This document shows positions 57,457 to 64,000 of a stretch of 64,000 nucleotides of DNA, piece by piece; within the stretch, counting starts at the first letter, position 1, and each line of letters starts with the position of its first letter. A program made the translations under genes and the position numbers. The DNA is from Marivivens geojensis (GTDB lineage: Bacteria > Pseudomonadota > Alphaproteobacteria > Rhodobacterales > Rhodobacteraceae): contig NZ_JALKCU010000002.1 in assembly GCF_023540835.1 (NCBI RefSeq), positions 496,001 through 560,000 on the forward strand, written 5' to 3'. Below the pieces are notes generated by a model. The model ran no database searches. It worked only from the letters and a program-made list of their open reading frames with translations, and had not been told where the DNA came from.

Positions 57457-58992
57457 ATGAAAACAGCAGTTCATGTCGTTTGGTTCAAACGCGATTTGCG
57501 GGTCGAGGATCACGCCCCGCTGTATGCGGCATCGCTGCTTGGCCTGCCCATCGTGCCGCTGTACATCGTCGAACCTGACCTATGGCGCCAACCCGACGCA
57601 TCTCGTCGACACTGGCATTTTGTCAACGACTGCCTGAGCGAACTTAACGAACATCTCACCCAGCTCGGCCAGCCATTGATCATTCGTATCGGATCAACGG
57701 TCGACGTGTTAGCCCAGTTGCACGCAGAACATGGGATCGCTGGCATTTCATCTCACGAGGAGAGTGGGAACGACTGGACCTATCAGCGTGACCGAGCCGT
57801 GATCCGCTTTTGCCGTTCTCAGGGTATCTCTCTGCAAGAGTTGCCATCAAATGGCGTTGTTCGCCGACTCGCCTCACGCGACGATTGGGCTGCGATCCGC
57901 AACAGTCGGATGGCCGATAAAATCATCCCAAAGCCGCAGCGCCTCGCGCCCGCACCACATGTGCGCTCTGCACCTCTGCCCCAAAAAAACGACCCAATGT
58001 TCGGTCCGCCCCTGAGCGGCAGCACACAAACTGGCGGTCGACGTGCCGCCGTCGCAGACCTAAGATCATTTCTGTCAAACAGGTCACGCGGCTACCTGCG
58101 CAATATCTCTTCCCCCCTTGGGTCGGACTATCATTGCTCTCGCATGTCGGCCCATCTTGCGTGGGGCACGATGTCGGTTCGCGAGGTCGTCCAATCCATC
58201 AGCAAACGGCGGAACCAACTCAACACGGTCGATAGGGCGTCCTACAGTCGAAATCTCTCCGCCTTTGGATCGCGTCTCGCGTGGCGGTGTCATTTCGTCC
58301 AGAAAATCGAGGACGAGCCCTCGATTGAGACACACTGTATGCATCCTGCGTTCGAAGCTCTTGACCGACACGACGACAGCCATCCCCATTTCACTGCTTG
58401 GGCCGAAGGAAGCACAGGTTTCCCTTTTGTCGATGCCTGCATGCGGAATTTGACCGCGACAGGCTGGATCACCTTTCGCATGAGGGCAATGTTGGTCAGT
58501 TTTGCCAGTTACCAACTCTGGCTCGACTGGAGGGTTACGGGACAACACCTCGCGCGGCTGTTTACCGACTATGAGCCGGGCATTCACTACAGCCAACTGC
58601 AGATGCAATCGGGGGTTACGGGGATCAATACGATGCGGGTCTATAATCCCATTAAACAGTCCCAAGAGCACGATCCAGACGGTCGCTTTATCCGGAAATG
58701 GGTTCCTGAACTGGCTCACCTTCCAAACGAAGCAATTCATACCCCTTGGACTTGGGAAAAAACGTTTCTGGATCGGTCCGATTTTGTGCTGGGCCGTGAT
58801 TACCCAATGCCGATTGTCGACCTTGCCTCGGCAACCAAAACGGCCAAAGATCAAATTACGTCGATCAAACGCGGCATCGGATTTAGCGATGTGGCGCGGG
58901 GGGTGCACCAAAAGCTAGGCAGTCGGAAGCGCCCATCGACCCGACGAAAAGCGGTAAAACGGGCAAACCCTGACCAACTTAGCCTGTTCTAA
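57457..58992 (+). CDS. photolyase/cryptochrome-family flavoprotein, divergent
   Basis: A 511-aa protein with an N-terminal Rossmann antenna-type domain (starting [20 protein letters not shown]) and a C-terminal FAD-binding helical domain (about residues 220-480, [20 protein letters not shown]). By ungapped hand alignment from D-W358-R to E. coli PhrB D-W359-R, Asp372 is kept (Asp371) and Arg344 is kept (Arg343), but Asn378, the FAD N5 contact, is His377, Trp382 is Leu381, and the Trp306 position is not Trp. The final residues are N-P-D-Q-L-S-L-F, ending in a consensus beta-clamp motif after a basic linker. It is likely a light-dependent DNA repair enzyme or a cryptochrome; which is open. Confidence 0.85.
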   Translation: MKTAVHVVWFKRDLRVEDHAPLYAASLLGLPIVPLYIVEPDLWRQPDASRRHWHFVNDCLSELNEHLTQLGQPLIIRIGSTVDVLAQLHAEHGIAGISSHEESGNDWTYQRDRAVIRFCRSQGISLQELPSNGVVRRLASRDDWAAIRNSRMADKIIPKPQRLAPAPHVRSAPLPQKNDPMFGPPLSGSTQTGGRRAAVADLRSFLSNRSRGYLRNISSPLGSDYHCSRMSAHLAWGTMSVREVVQSISKRRNQLNTVDRASYSRNLSAFGSRLAWRCHFVQKIEDEPSIETHCMHPAFEALDRHDDSHPHFTAWAEGSTGFPFVDACMRNLTATGWITFRMRAMLVSFASYQLWLDWRVTGQHLARLFTDYEPGIHYSQLQMQSGVTGINTMRVYNPIKQSQEHDPDGRFIRKWVPELAHLPNEAIHTPWTWEKTFLDRSDFVLGRDYPMPIVDLASATKTAKDQITSIKRGIGFSDVARGVHQKLGSRKRPSTRRKAVKRANPDQLSLF

Positions 58993-59063
58993 GTCCCGAG
59001 AGCCTTGCGGGTTCTGGCCTGCGGCGTTAAACGCGACAACGACCCAAATATTCGGAGAGGCCC

Positions 59064-59351
59064 ATGTCGATCGACACGGATACCGCCCGCCGCGTTGCCA
59101 AACTGGCCCGCATCAAGGTGGAAGAAGACGCACTGCCCGCACTGGCGCAAGAATTCAGCGCCATCCTCGGCTTTATCGAGCAACTGGAAGAAGTGGATGT
59201 AGACGGCATCGAACCGATGACCTCTGTCACACCACAACGCCTGAAACGCCGCGACGACGTCGTGACGGATGGTAGCCAGCAGCAAGCCGTGCTGAAAAAC
59301 GCGCCCGATGCGCGTGAAGGGTTCTTTGCCGTGCCGAAGGTGGTGGAATAA
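59064..59351 (+). CDS. gatC: Asp/Glu-tRNA amidotransferase subunit C
   Basis: A 95-aa subunit that holds GatA and GatB together in the tRNA-dependent amidotransferase. It starts [16 protein letters not shown] and contains [11 protein letters not shown], then ends with [11 protein letters not shown], the conserved tail. GAGAGG precedes the ATG. The stop overlaps the gatA start (TAATG). gatB is not in this window. Confidence 0.95.
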   Translation: MSIDTDTARRVAKLARIKVEEDALPALAQEFSAILGFIEQLEEVDVDGIEPMTSVTPQRLKRRDDVVTDGSQQQAVLKNAPDAREGFFAVPKVVE

Positions 59352-60829
59352 TGACCGATCTGAACAAACTCACCATCGCTGAGGCGCGTGATGCGCTGAA
59401 AAAAGGCGAAACAACTTCTGTGGCCCTGACCGAAGCCTGTCTGGCTGCAATCGACGCCCAAGGCGTTCTGAATGCTGTGGTTCATAAGACCCCAGAACTT
59501 GCGATGGAACAGGCCAAAGCAGCGGATGCACGCGGTTACGCTGATGCACCTGCCCTGTCGGGTATCCCTCTCGGGATCAAAGACTTGTTCTGCGTCAAAG
59601 GTGTCGACACCCAAGCCGCGTCGGGCATCCTCAAGGGGTTCAAACCTGAATACGACAGCACCGTCACAACCAAGCTATTTGAAAACGGCGCGGTTATGCT
59701 CGGTAAGACAAACATGGACGAATTCGCCATGGGGTCGTCGAACGAACATTCGGCTTACGGCCCGTCCGTGAACCCGTGGAAAGTCGATGATCGTCAACTG
59801 ACACCCGGTGGGTCCTCGGGTGGTTCGGCGTCGGCGGTTGCTGCTGACCTCTGCATCGGTGCGATCGGCACCGACACAGGTGGTTCGATCCGTCAGCCTG
59901 CGGCCTTCACTGGCACCGTCGGCATCCGCCCGACCTATGGACGTGTGTCGCGCTATGGCATCGTCGCTTATGCGTCCTCGCTGGACCAAGCAGGCCCAAT
60001 GACCAAAACGGTTCGTGATACTGCGATCATGCTGACCGCCATGTCAGGTCACGACATGCGCGACAGCACCAGCGCAGACATCGCCGTTCCTGATTTCGAA
60101 GCTGCCCTCACTGGCGACATCAAAGGCAAAACCATCGGTATTCCCCGCGAATACCGTCTGGACGGCCTGAACGCTGAGATTGCAGGTCTTTGGGACAAAG
60201 GGGCAGACATGCTCCGTGATGCAGGGGCTAAGGTCGTTGACGTAAGCCTGCCGCATACCAAATACGCGCTTCCTGCCTATTACGTGATTGCCCCTGCTGA
60301 GGCCTCGTCCAACCTTGCCCGCTATGACGGTGTACGGTTCGGTCACCGCGCCACCCTCGGCGCTGGCGACGGCATCAATGAAATGTACGAGAAAACCCGC
60401 GCCGAAGGTTTTGGCGCCGAAGTACAGCGCCGCATTATGGTCGGCACCTATGTGCTCTCGGCTGGTTTCTACGACGCCTATTACAATCGCGCCCGCAAGG
60501 TCCGCACTCTCATCAAGCGCGACTTTGAAAACGTGTTTGCAAGCGGTGTTGATGCGATCCTCGCCCCGACCACCCCATCGCCCGCCTTTGGCATCGGCGA
60601 AGTGTCGGATGCTGACCCAGTGCAGATGTATCTCAACGATGTGTTCACCGTGACACTGAACCTCGCGGGTCTGCCGGGTGTATCCGTCCCTGCAGGACTG
60701 GATGCGAACGGCCTGCCGCTTGGCCTGCAGCTGATCGGCAAACCGTGGGAAGAGGCTGATCTGCTGAACATCGCCTATTCTCTCGAAGGGTCCACCGGAT
60801 TTGTAGCCAAGCCCCAGAAGTGGTGGTAA
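59351..60829 (+). CDS. gatA: Asp/Glu-tRNA amidotransferase subunit A
   Basis: A 492-aa amidase-signature enzyme that releases ammonia from glutamine for transamidation of Glu-tRNA-Gln or Asp-tRNA-Asn. The Ser-cisSer-Lys triad is visible: Lys in [12 protein letters not shown], Ser in [16 protein letters not shown], and the nucleophile Ser in [11 protein letters not shown]. Length is standard. It is coupled to gatC. Confidence 0.96.
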   Translation: MTDLNKLTIAEARDALKKGETTSVALTEACLAAIDAQGVLNAVVHKTPELAMEQAKAADARGYADAPALSGIPLGIKDLFCVKGVDTQAASGILKGFKPEYDSTVTTKLFENGAVMLGKTNMDEFAMGSSNEHSAYGPSVNPWKVDDRQLTPGGSSGGSASAVAADLCIGAIGTDTGGSIRQPAAFTGTVGIRPTYGRVSRYGIVAYASSLDQAGPMTKTVRDTAIMLTAMSGHDMRDSTSADIAVPDFEAALTGDIKGKTIGIPREYRLDGLNAEIAGLWDKGADMLRDAGAKVVDVSLPHTKYALPAYYVIAPAEASSNLARYDGVRFGHRATLGAGDGINEMYEKTRAEGFGAEVQRRIMVGTYVLSAGFYDAYYNRARKVRTLIKRDFENVFASGVDAILAPTTPSPAFGIGEVSDADPVQMYLNDVFTVTLNLAGLPGVSVPAGLDANGLPLGLQLIGKPWEEADLLNIAYSLEGSTGFVAKPQKWW

Positions 60830-60862
60830 ACGGCGGTAAATCTGGGATTAGAGGTTCACGGT

Positions 60863-61573
60863 ATGCGTGTGAATAAACTGTGGTTGGTTGGATCGGCACT
60901 TTCGGTGCTTGTCGCATGTGGAGAGACCGTTCCGGCCAGCAATGGTCCCGGTTTTGGTGATCCGTTGGATTGGCAGCGTGAAAACGCGCTGACAGGCGCG
61001 CCTGTACAGTCGACATCTCTGTCGTCGACCACAAACACATCACAAGCGATTCCGACGGGTCAGCTGATCTCTGCCGGTATTTTGCCTGAAACCTCTGGTG
61101 ACGGCACCGCCACTTACGTGCGTAGCACAGGTGTCGAGGCTTCGCCAAGCAACGCGGCCCCGACCCTGATCGGCGCAAACCTGTCAGACGAACAGGACTT
61201 CGAAGCCGTCTCGGCTCGCGAAACCATCCAGTCCGACGCAGAACGCCGCGCAGCTCTGGCCTCGCAATACGAAGTGGTGCAACCGACCGCGCTGCCAACC
61301 CGCGTCGCCTCTGGTCCAAACATCGTGGAATACGCGCTCACCGCGCCCAACACCAAAGGTCAGGAATGGTATAGCCGTTTCATGCTCTCTGGCGAAGGTC
61401 GGTTCCTGCGCAACTGCGCCAAATACGCCAGCGCAGATGAGGCTCAGCGTGACTTCCTTGCCCGTGGTGGGCCTGACCGCGATCCGCGCGGGCTCGACCC
61501 TGATGGCGACGGCTTTGCTTGTGGCTGGGATCCAGCCCCCTACATCGCCGCAGCTCGTTCGAGCGGCAACTGA
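60863..61573 (+). CDS. lipoprotein with C-terminal Excalibur domain
   Basis: A 236-aa lipoprotein. The signal ends A-L-S-V-L-V-A-C. The middle is a low-complexity Ser/Thr/Ala-rich linker (about residues 30-150). The C-terminal 45 residues form an Excalibur Ca2+-binding-like domain, F-L-R-N-C-A-K-Y-A-S-A-D-E-A followed by LDPDGDGFACGWDPAPY, where D-P-D-G-D-G-F-A-C is the core. It lies just ahead of an amidase gene, 8 bp apart, suggesting a role at the cell wall. Specific function unknown. Confidence 0.85.
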   Translation: MRVNKLWLVGSALSVLVACGETVPASNGPGFGDPLDWQRENALTGAPVQSTSLSSTTNTSQAIPTGQLISAGILPETSGDGTATYVRSTGVEASPSNAAPTLIGANLSDEQDFEAVSARETIQSDAERRAALASQYEVVQPTALPTRVASGPNIVEYALTAPNTKGQEWYSRFMLSGEGRFLRNCAKYASADEAQRDFLARGGPDRDPRGLDPDGDGFACGWDPAPYIAAARSSGN

Positions 61574-61581
61574 TCCGCAAG

Positions 61582-62235
61582 GTGACATCCCCCAATTACG
61601 GGCCGCGACGTGATAACGCGCGGCCCGACCTCGTTGTGATCCACTACACGGCGATGGACGATTGTGATGCGGCCGAGCGGGTGCTGTGTTCCACCGAATA
61701 CGAAGTTTCTGCCCACTACCTCATCACGACCCAAGGCGACGTAATCCAACTCGTCGAAGAGGCCGATCGCGCATGGCACGCAGGCGCTGGTGCATGGGGC
61801 AGCGTCACGGATGTGAACTCTCGCTCCATCGGGATCGAACTCTCCAATATCGGCACAGCGCCATTTGCAGCATCTCAAATGGACGCGCTCGAAACCCTGC
61901 TCCTCGGCATCATGGATCGCTGGTCGATCCCCCCCGAACGGGTGATCGGCCACTCTGACCTCGCCCCAGGACGCAAAATTGACCCAGGTGCGCGGTTCGA
62001 CTGGAACCGCTTGGCGTGGCAGGGTCTTGCCATTCGTGCCAAAAAAAGTCCCCCAGCGCCCACCAATCCCGCGACCTTCGACGCGCTTCTGACGACGATC
62101 GGCTATCCGCAGGTGCCCGCTGATACCCGCCTCTCTGCCTTCCGCCTGCGCCACAGACCACATCACACAGGGCCACTCGACGGAACGGACATGGCCCTGG
62201 CGCTCGATCTGGCGAAACGGTTCCCGGCGACCTAA
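61582..62235 (+). CDS. N-acetylmuramoyl-L-alanine amidase (amidase_2)
   Basis: About 217 aa from a GTG at 61582, chosen because the family begins near S-P-N-Y-G-P-R-R; a GTG at 61519 would overlap the preceding gene. The amidase_2 fold is shown by LVVIHYTAMDDCDAAERVLC (zinc His), V-S-A-H-Y-L-I, R-A-W-H-A-G-A-G-A-W-G, and V-I-G-H-S-D-L-A-P-G-R-K-I-D-P-G, with the second His and catalytic region. It cuts the bond between MurNAc and the stem peptide. No signal peptide is visible, which favours cytoplasmic recycling (AmpD-like). Confidence 0.85.
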   Translation: MTSPNYGPRRDNARPDLVVIHYTAMDDCDAAERVLCSTEYEVSAHYLITTQGDVIQLVEEADRAWHAGAGAWGSVTDVNSRSIGIELSNIGTAPFAASQMDALETLLLGIMDRWSIPPERVIGHSDLAPGRKIDPGARFDWNRLAWQGLAIRAKKSPPAPTNPATFDALLTTIGYPQVPADTRLSAFRLRHRPHHTGPLDGTDMALALDLAKRFPAT

Positions 62236-62681
62236 CGCTTTGCTGCAAAGAACAATTTGAGCATCTCTTCGGCCTCACGCGCCGCGATGCCATCGTAGAC
62301 CTCAGGCGCATGATGACACTGGGAGTGCGAAAACACACGCGGGCCCTGAGCCACGCCACCCGATTTCGGATCCGCCGCCCCATAATAAAGCCGCCCGATC
62401 CGCGCAAACGAGATGACCGCCGCACACATCGGGCACGGCTCGAGCGTCACATAGAGATCATGCCCGACCAACCGTTCGCTCCCTATCACCGCGCAGGCCT
62501 CACGTATGGCCAGCGTTTCGGCATGCGCCGTGGGATCCGACAACTCTCGCGTCCGGTTCCCTGCGCGCGCCACGACTGATCCGTCAGGCGCAACGATCAC
62601 AGCGCCCACAGGCACTTCGCCGCGCTCTGCAGCCATCCGCGCCTCATCCAATGCCTGATCCATATAGCTTGTGAATGTCAT
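62232..62681 (-). CDS. tadA: tRNA adenosine(34) deaminase
   Basis: A 149-aa zinc deaminase that makes inosine at the wobble position of tRNA-Arg(ACG). The zinc/catalytic motif is T-A-H-A-E-T-L-A-I (H-A-E) and the paired cysteines are in TLEPCPMCAAVISFARI. The ATG at 62681 is chosen because the family start M-x-F-x-x-Y-M-D-x-A-L lies there. It overlaps the amidase gene end by 4 bp (convergent). Copy D of the GC-rich repeat lies 41 bp upstream. Confidence 0.94.
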   Translation of the reverse strand: MTFTSYMDQALDEARMAAERGEVPVGAVIVAPDGSVVARAGNRTRELSDPTAHAETLAIREACAVIGSERLVGHDLYVTLEPCPMCAAVISFARIGRLYYGAADPKSGGVAQGPRVFSHSQCHHAPEVYDGIAAREAEEMLKLFFAAKR

Positions 62682-62721
62682 GCCCTCTTGTGTGCCGCCG
62701 CCGCGCAATGCGCAAGCCCCC

Positions 62722-62776
62722 TGCCTTTGTGCTGCAAATATCCCCCGGGGGGTCTAAGGGGGGGCAGAGCCCCCCC
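62722..62776. repeat. GC-rich hairpin intergenic repeat, copy D
   Basis: It starts TGCCTTTGTGCTGCAAATAT, then CCCCCGGGGGG and a GGGGGGC-AGA-GCCCCCC hairpin. It lies in the divergent gap between tadA and rluB with its TTTGTG end facing tadA. Confidence 0.78.
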
Positions 62777-62852
62777 TTGCCCACTCAGTATTTTCACACC
62801 TGCCCTTCAGGGATGATTGCGCCGCAACCCGCTTAGGCGCTATGGGACGGGT

Positions 62853-63659
62853 ATGAGCACGCAAACACCGGACGGCGACCGCATCGCCAAAGTTCTTTCT
62901 CGCGCAGGCGTCGCATCCCGACGTGAAGCCGAACGTATGATCGCGGAAGGCCGCGTAAAGGTGAACGGGGTCGTTATCGACAGCCCTGCCCTGAACGTGA
63001 GCAGCAGTGACCGCATTATCGTCGACGGCAAACCCGTGTCTGAACCCGAACCCGCGCGTCTGTGGCTTTACCACAAGCCCGCTGGCCTTGTGACGACAGA
63101 ACGCGATGAGAAAGGCCGCGATACGGTCTTTGGCGCTCTCCCCGAAGATATGCCACGCGTGATGAGCGTGGGTCGCCTCGACTTGAACTCCGAAGGGTTG
63201 CTTCTGCTGACCAACGACGGGGAACTGAAACGCAAGCTCGAATTGCCCGCAACGGGCTGGCTGCGTCGCTACCGAGTCCGCGTCAAAGGCGATGGGTCGA
63301 AAATCGATATCGACGCACTACGCCGCGGTATCACCGTAGACGGCGTCAAATACGCCCCCATGGAAGTTGGCTTTGACCGTCAGCAAGGCGCGAACGCGTG
63401 GTACACCATTGCACTGCGCGAAGGGAAAAACCGCGAAATCCGTAAGGCGATGATGGCCGTCAACGCCACTGTGAACCGCTTGCTTCGCGTGTCCTATGGC
63501 CCGTTCCAGTTAGGCAACCTCAAACCGGGTGAAGTCGAAGAAGTGAAACGCCGCGTTCTTCGGGATCAGATGGGTTGGGACAACTACCAAAACCCCACCG
63601 AGACGCCTAAACCAAAACCCGTGCGCTCCCGCAAACTGCGTCCGCCACGTAAACCCTAA
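62853..63659 (+). CDS. rluB: 23S rRNA pseudouridine synthase, RluB/RsuA family
   Basis: A 268-aa enzyme. The N-terminal S4 RNA-binding domain (RIAKVLSRAGVASRREAERM) is followed by the catalytic domain with GRLDLNSEGLLLLTNDGEL, whose Asp is the nucleophile, and REGKNREIRKAMMAV. The C-terminal 20 residues are a basic Lys/Arg/Pro tail. RluB of E. coli makes pseudouridine at 2605 of 23S rRNA; RluE/F or RsuA specificity is not excluded. The ATG at 62853 is preceded by GGGACGGG. Confidence 0.9.
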   Translation: MSTQTPDGDRIAKVLSRAGVASRREAERMIAEGRVKVNGVVIDSPALNVSSSDRIIVDGKPVSEPEPARLWLYHKPAGLVTTERDEKGRDTVFGALPEDMPRVMSVGRLDLNSEGLLLLTNDGELKRKLELPATGWLRRYRVRVKGDGSKIDIDALRRGITVDGVKYAPMEVGFDRQQGANAWYTIALREGKNREIRKAMMAVNATVNRLLRVSYGPFQLGNLKPGEVEEVKRRVLRDQMGWDNYQNPTETPKPKPVRSRKLRPPRKP

Positions 63660-63793
63660 CATTCAAGGCCTTGCTACCGACAGTTGCAGGGTCCATGTTA
63701 TGTATTGGGAACTTGGGGGGCTACCACACGCGCAATGTCATGCGGATGTTGCGTGCAGGGGCTAGTCCTCCTGATTACGTGTGGAAGGTTTTA

Positions 63794-63880
63794 ATGCCCA
63801 AATCTGTTAAGAACATCGCGTTCGCGCTTTTGATTATGCTGCTCTTCGGCACAACCTTTGGCTGGATCGGAGGTCTATAA
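63794..63880 (+). CDS. 28-aa membrane peptide
   Basis: The ATG at 63794 has GGAAGG 5 bases ahead. The peptide M-P-K-S-V-K-N-I-A-F-A-L-L-I-M-L-L-F-G-T-T-F-G-W-I-G-G-L has a basic start and one hydrophobic helix. The stop overlaps the next start (TAATG), so the two are probably translated together. A longer frame with an upstream start exists but has no ribosome site. Confidence 0.6.
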   Translation: MPKSVKNIAFALLIMLLFGTTFGWIGGL

Positions 63881-64000
63881 TGGCGCAGAAATTTGGCGGT
63901 AAATACAGCCCACAGGCCCAGCATTCCCCTTCTGCCCCCGCAGCCCCCGATCATCGGGTCAAGGAAGCGGCAGGTGCGCGTGCGAATGTTCTCTTTGTTC
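63880..64000 (+). CDS. 3'-truncated gene, product unknown
   Basis: The first 40 residues are visible: M-A-Q-K-F-G-G-K-Y-S-P, then a Pro/Ala-rich stretch and R-A-N-V-L-F-V at the window end, likely the start of the first membrane helix. The start is coupled to the 28-aa peptide (TAATG). The sequence resembles a conserved Rhodobacterales gene of unknown function, by memory only. Confidence 0.6.
   Translation, partial: MAQKFGGKYSPQAQHSPSAPAAPDHRVKEAAGARANVLFV

Noticed and set aside
57138-57578. Open frames over the rnpB region
   Set aside because: The segment carries the conserved RNase P RNA core on the other strand; the predicted peptides are Pro/Arg-rich and have no family match.

Overview
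The window reads as chromosomal DNA of a marine-type Rhodobacterales (Roseobacter-group) alphaproteobacterium. The evidence is the gene content: a PccR-type propionyl-CoA regulator beside pccB, an alphaproteobacterial short prolyl-tRNA synthetase, hdaA behind a PerM/AI-2E permease, a betCBA-betI/choXWV choline cluster, many short genes of Rhodobacterales type, and G+C near 60% by eye. It is mostly housekeeping and metabolic sequence with almost no mobile DNA. The clearest foreign-looking patch is an AT-rich gene directly behind parE (4113-4814).

Layout. 1-5743: end of a DUF2461 gene, a LysR regulator, a DUF2867-like gene, parE, the AT-rich membrane/coiled-coil gene, a small cytochrome c lipoprotein and a YdcZ-type transporter. 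5727-16697: lolD and a single lolC/E permease, proS, then perM-like gene, hdaA, ppk and ppx on the plus strand, meeting a DnaJ/TerB plus EEP-nuclease pair. 16832-30799: nhaA, then a long minus-strand propionyl-CoA block (pccB, unknown gene, DUF6497-type gene, 49-aa lipoprotein, unknown gene, 67-aa lipoprotein, pccA, 57-aa membrane protein, sulfotransferase-like gene, methylmalonyl-CoA mutase), flanked by an MFS exporter, pccR and TTTGCAAA-type sites. 31038-39759: a secreted protein, then betI-betC-betB-betA facing choX-choW-choV across a 26-bp palindrome. This set takes up choline, desulfates choline sulfate and oxidises choline to glycine betaine.

39811-52688: an EamA exporter, the argO/argP pair, yebC, an SLC13 anion transporter, a YmdB-type phosphodiesterase, 5-formyl-THF cyclo-ligase, mgtE, guanine deaminase, a CAP-domain lipoprotein, 8-oxoguanine deaminase, a Bax-inhibitor-1 protein and a DUF1127 gene. 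52802-64000: LysR regulator, quinone oxidoreductase, XRE regulator, hisN-like phosphatase, GNAT, rpmG (L33), the RNase P RNA gene rnpB, a divergent photolyase/cryptochrome, gatCA, an Excalibur lipoprotein, an amidase, tadA, a pseudouridine synthase, a 28-aa membrane peptide and the start of a further gene.

The points most worth a second look are: the photolyase, which ends in a consensus beta-clamp motif and has lost key FAD/electron-transfer residues; the AT-rich gene whose start lies inside parE; a GC-rich hairpin repeat present four times, always just upstream of a minus-strand gene in the same relative orientation; and the uncharacterised small genes threaded through the propionyl-CoA block. 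Several short genes (rpmG, the 57-aa, 49-aa and 28-aa proteins) were found by reading the sequence directly. I saw no CRISPR array, tRNA, rRNA, prophage or insertion sequence.
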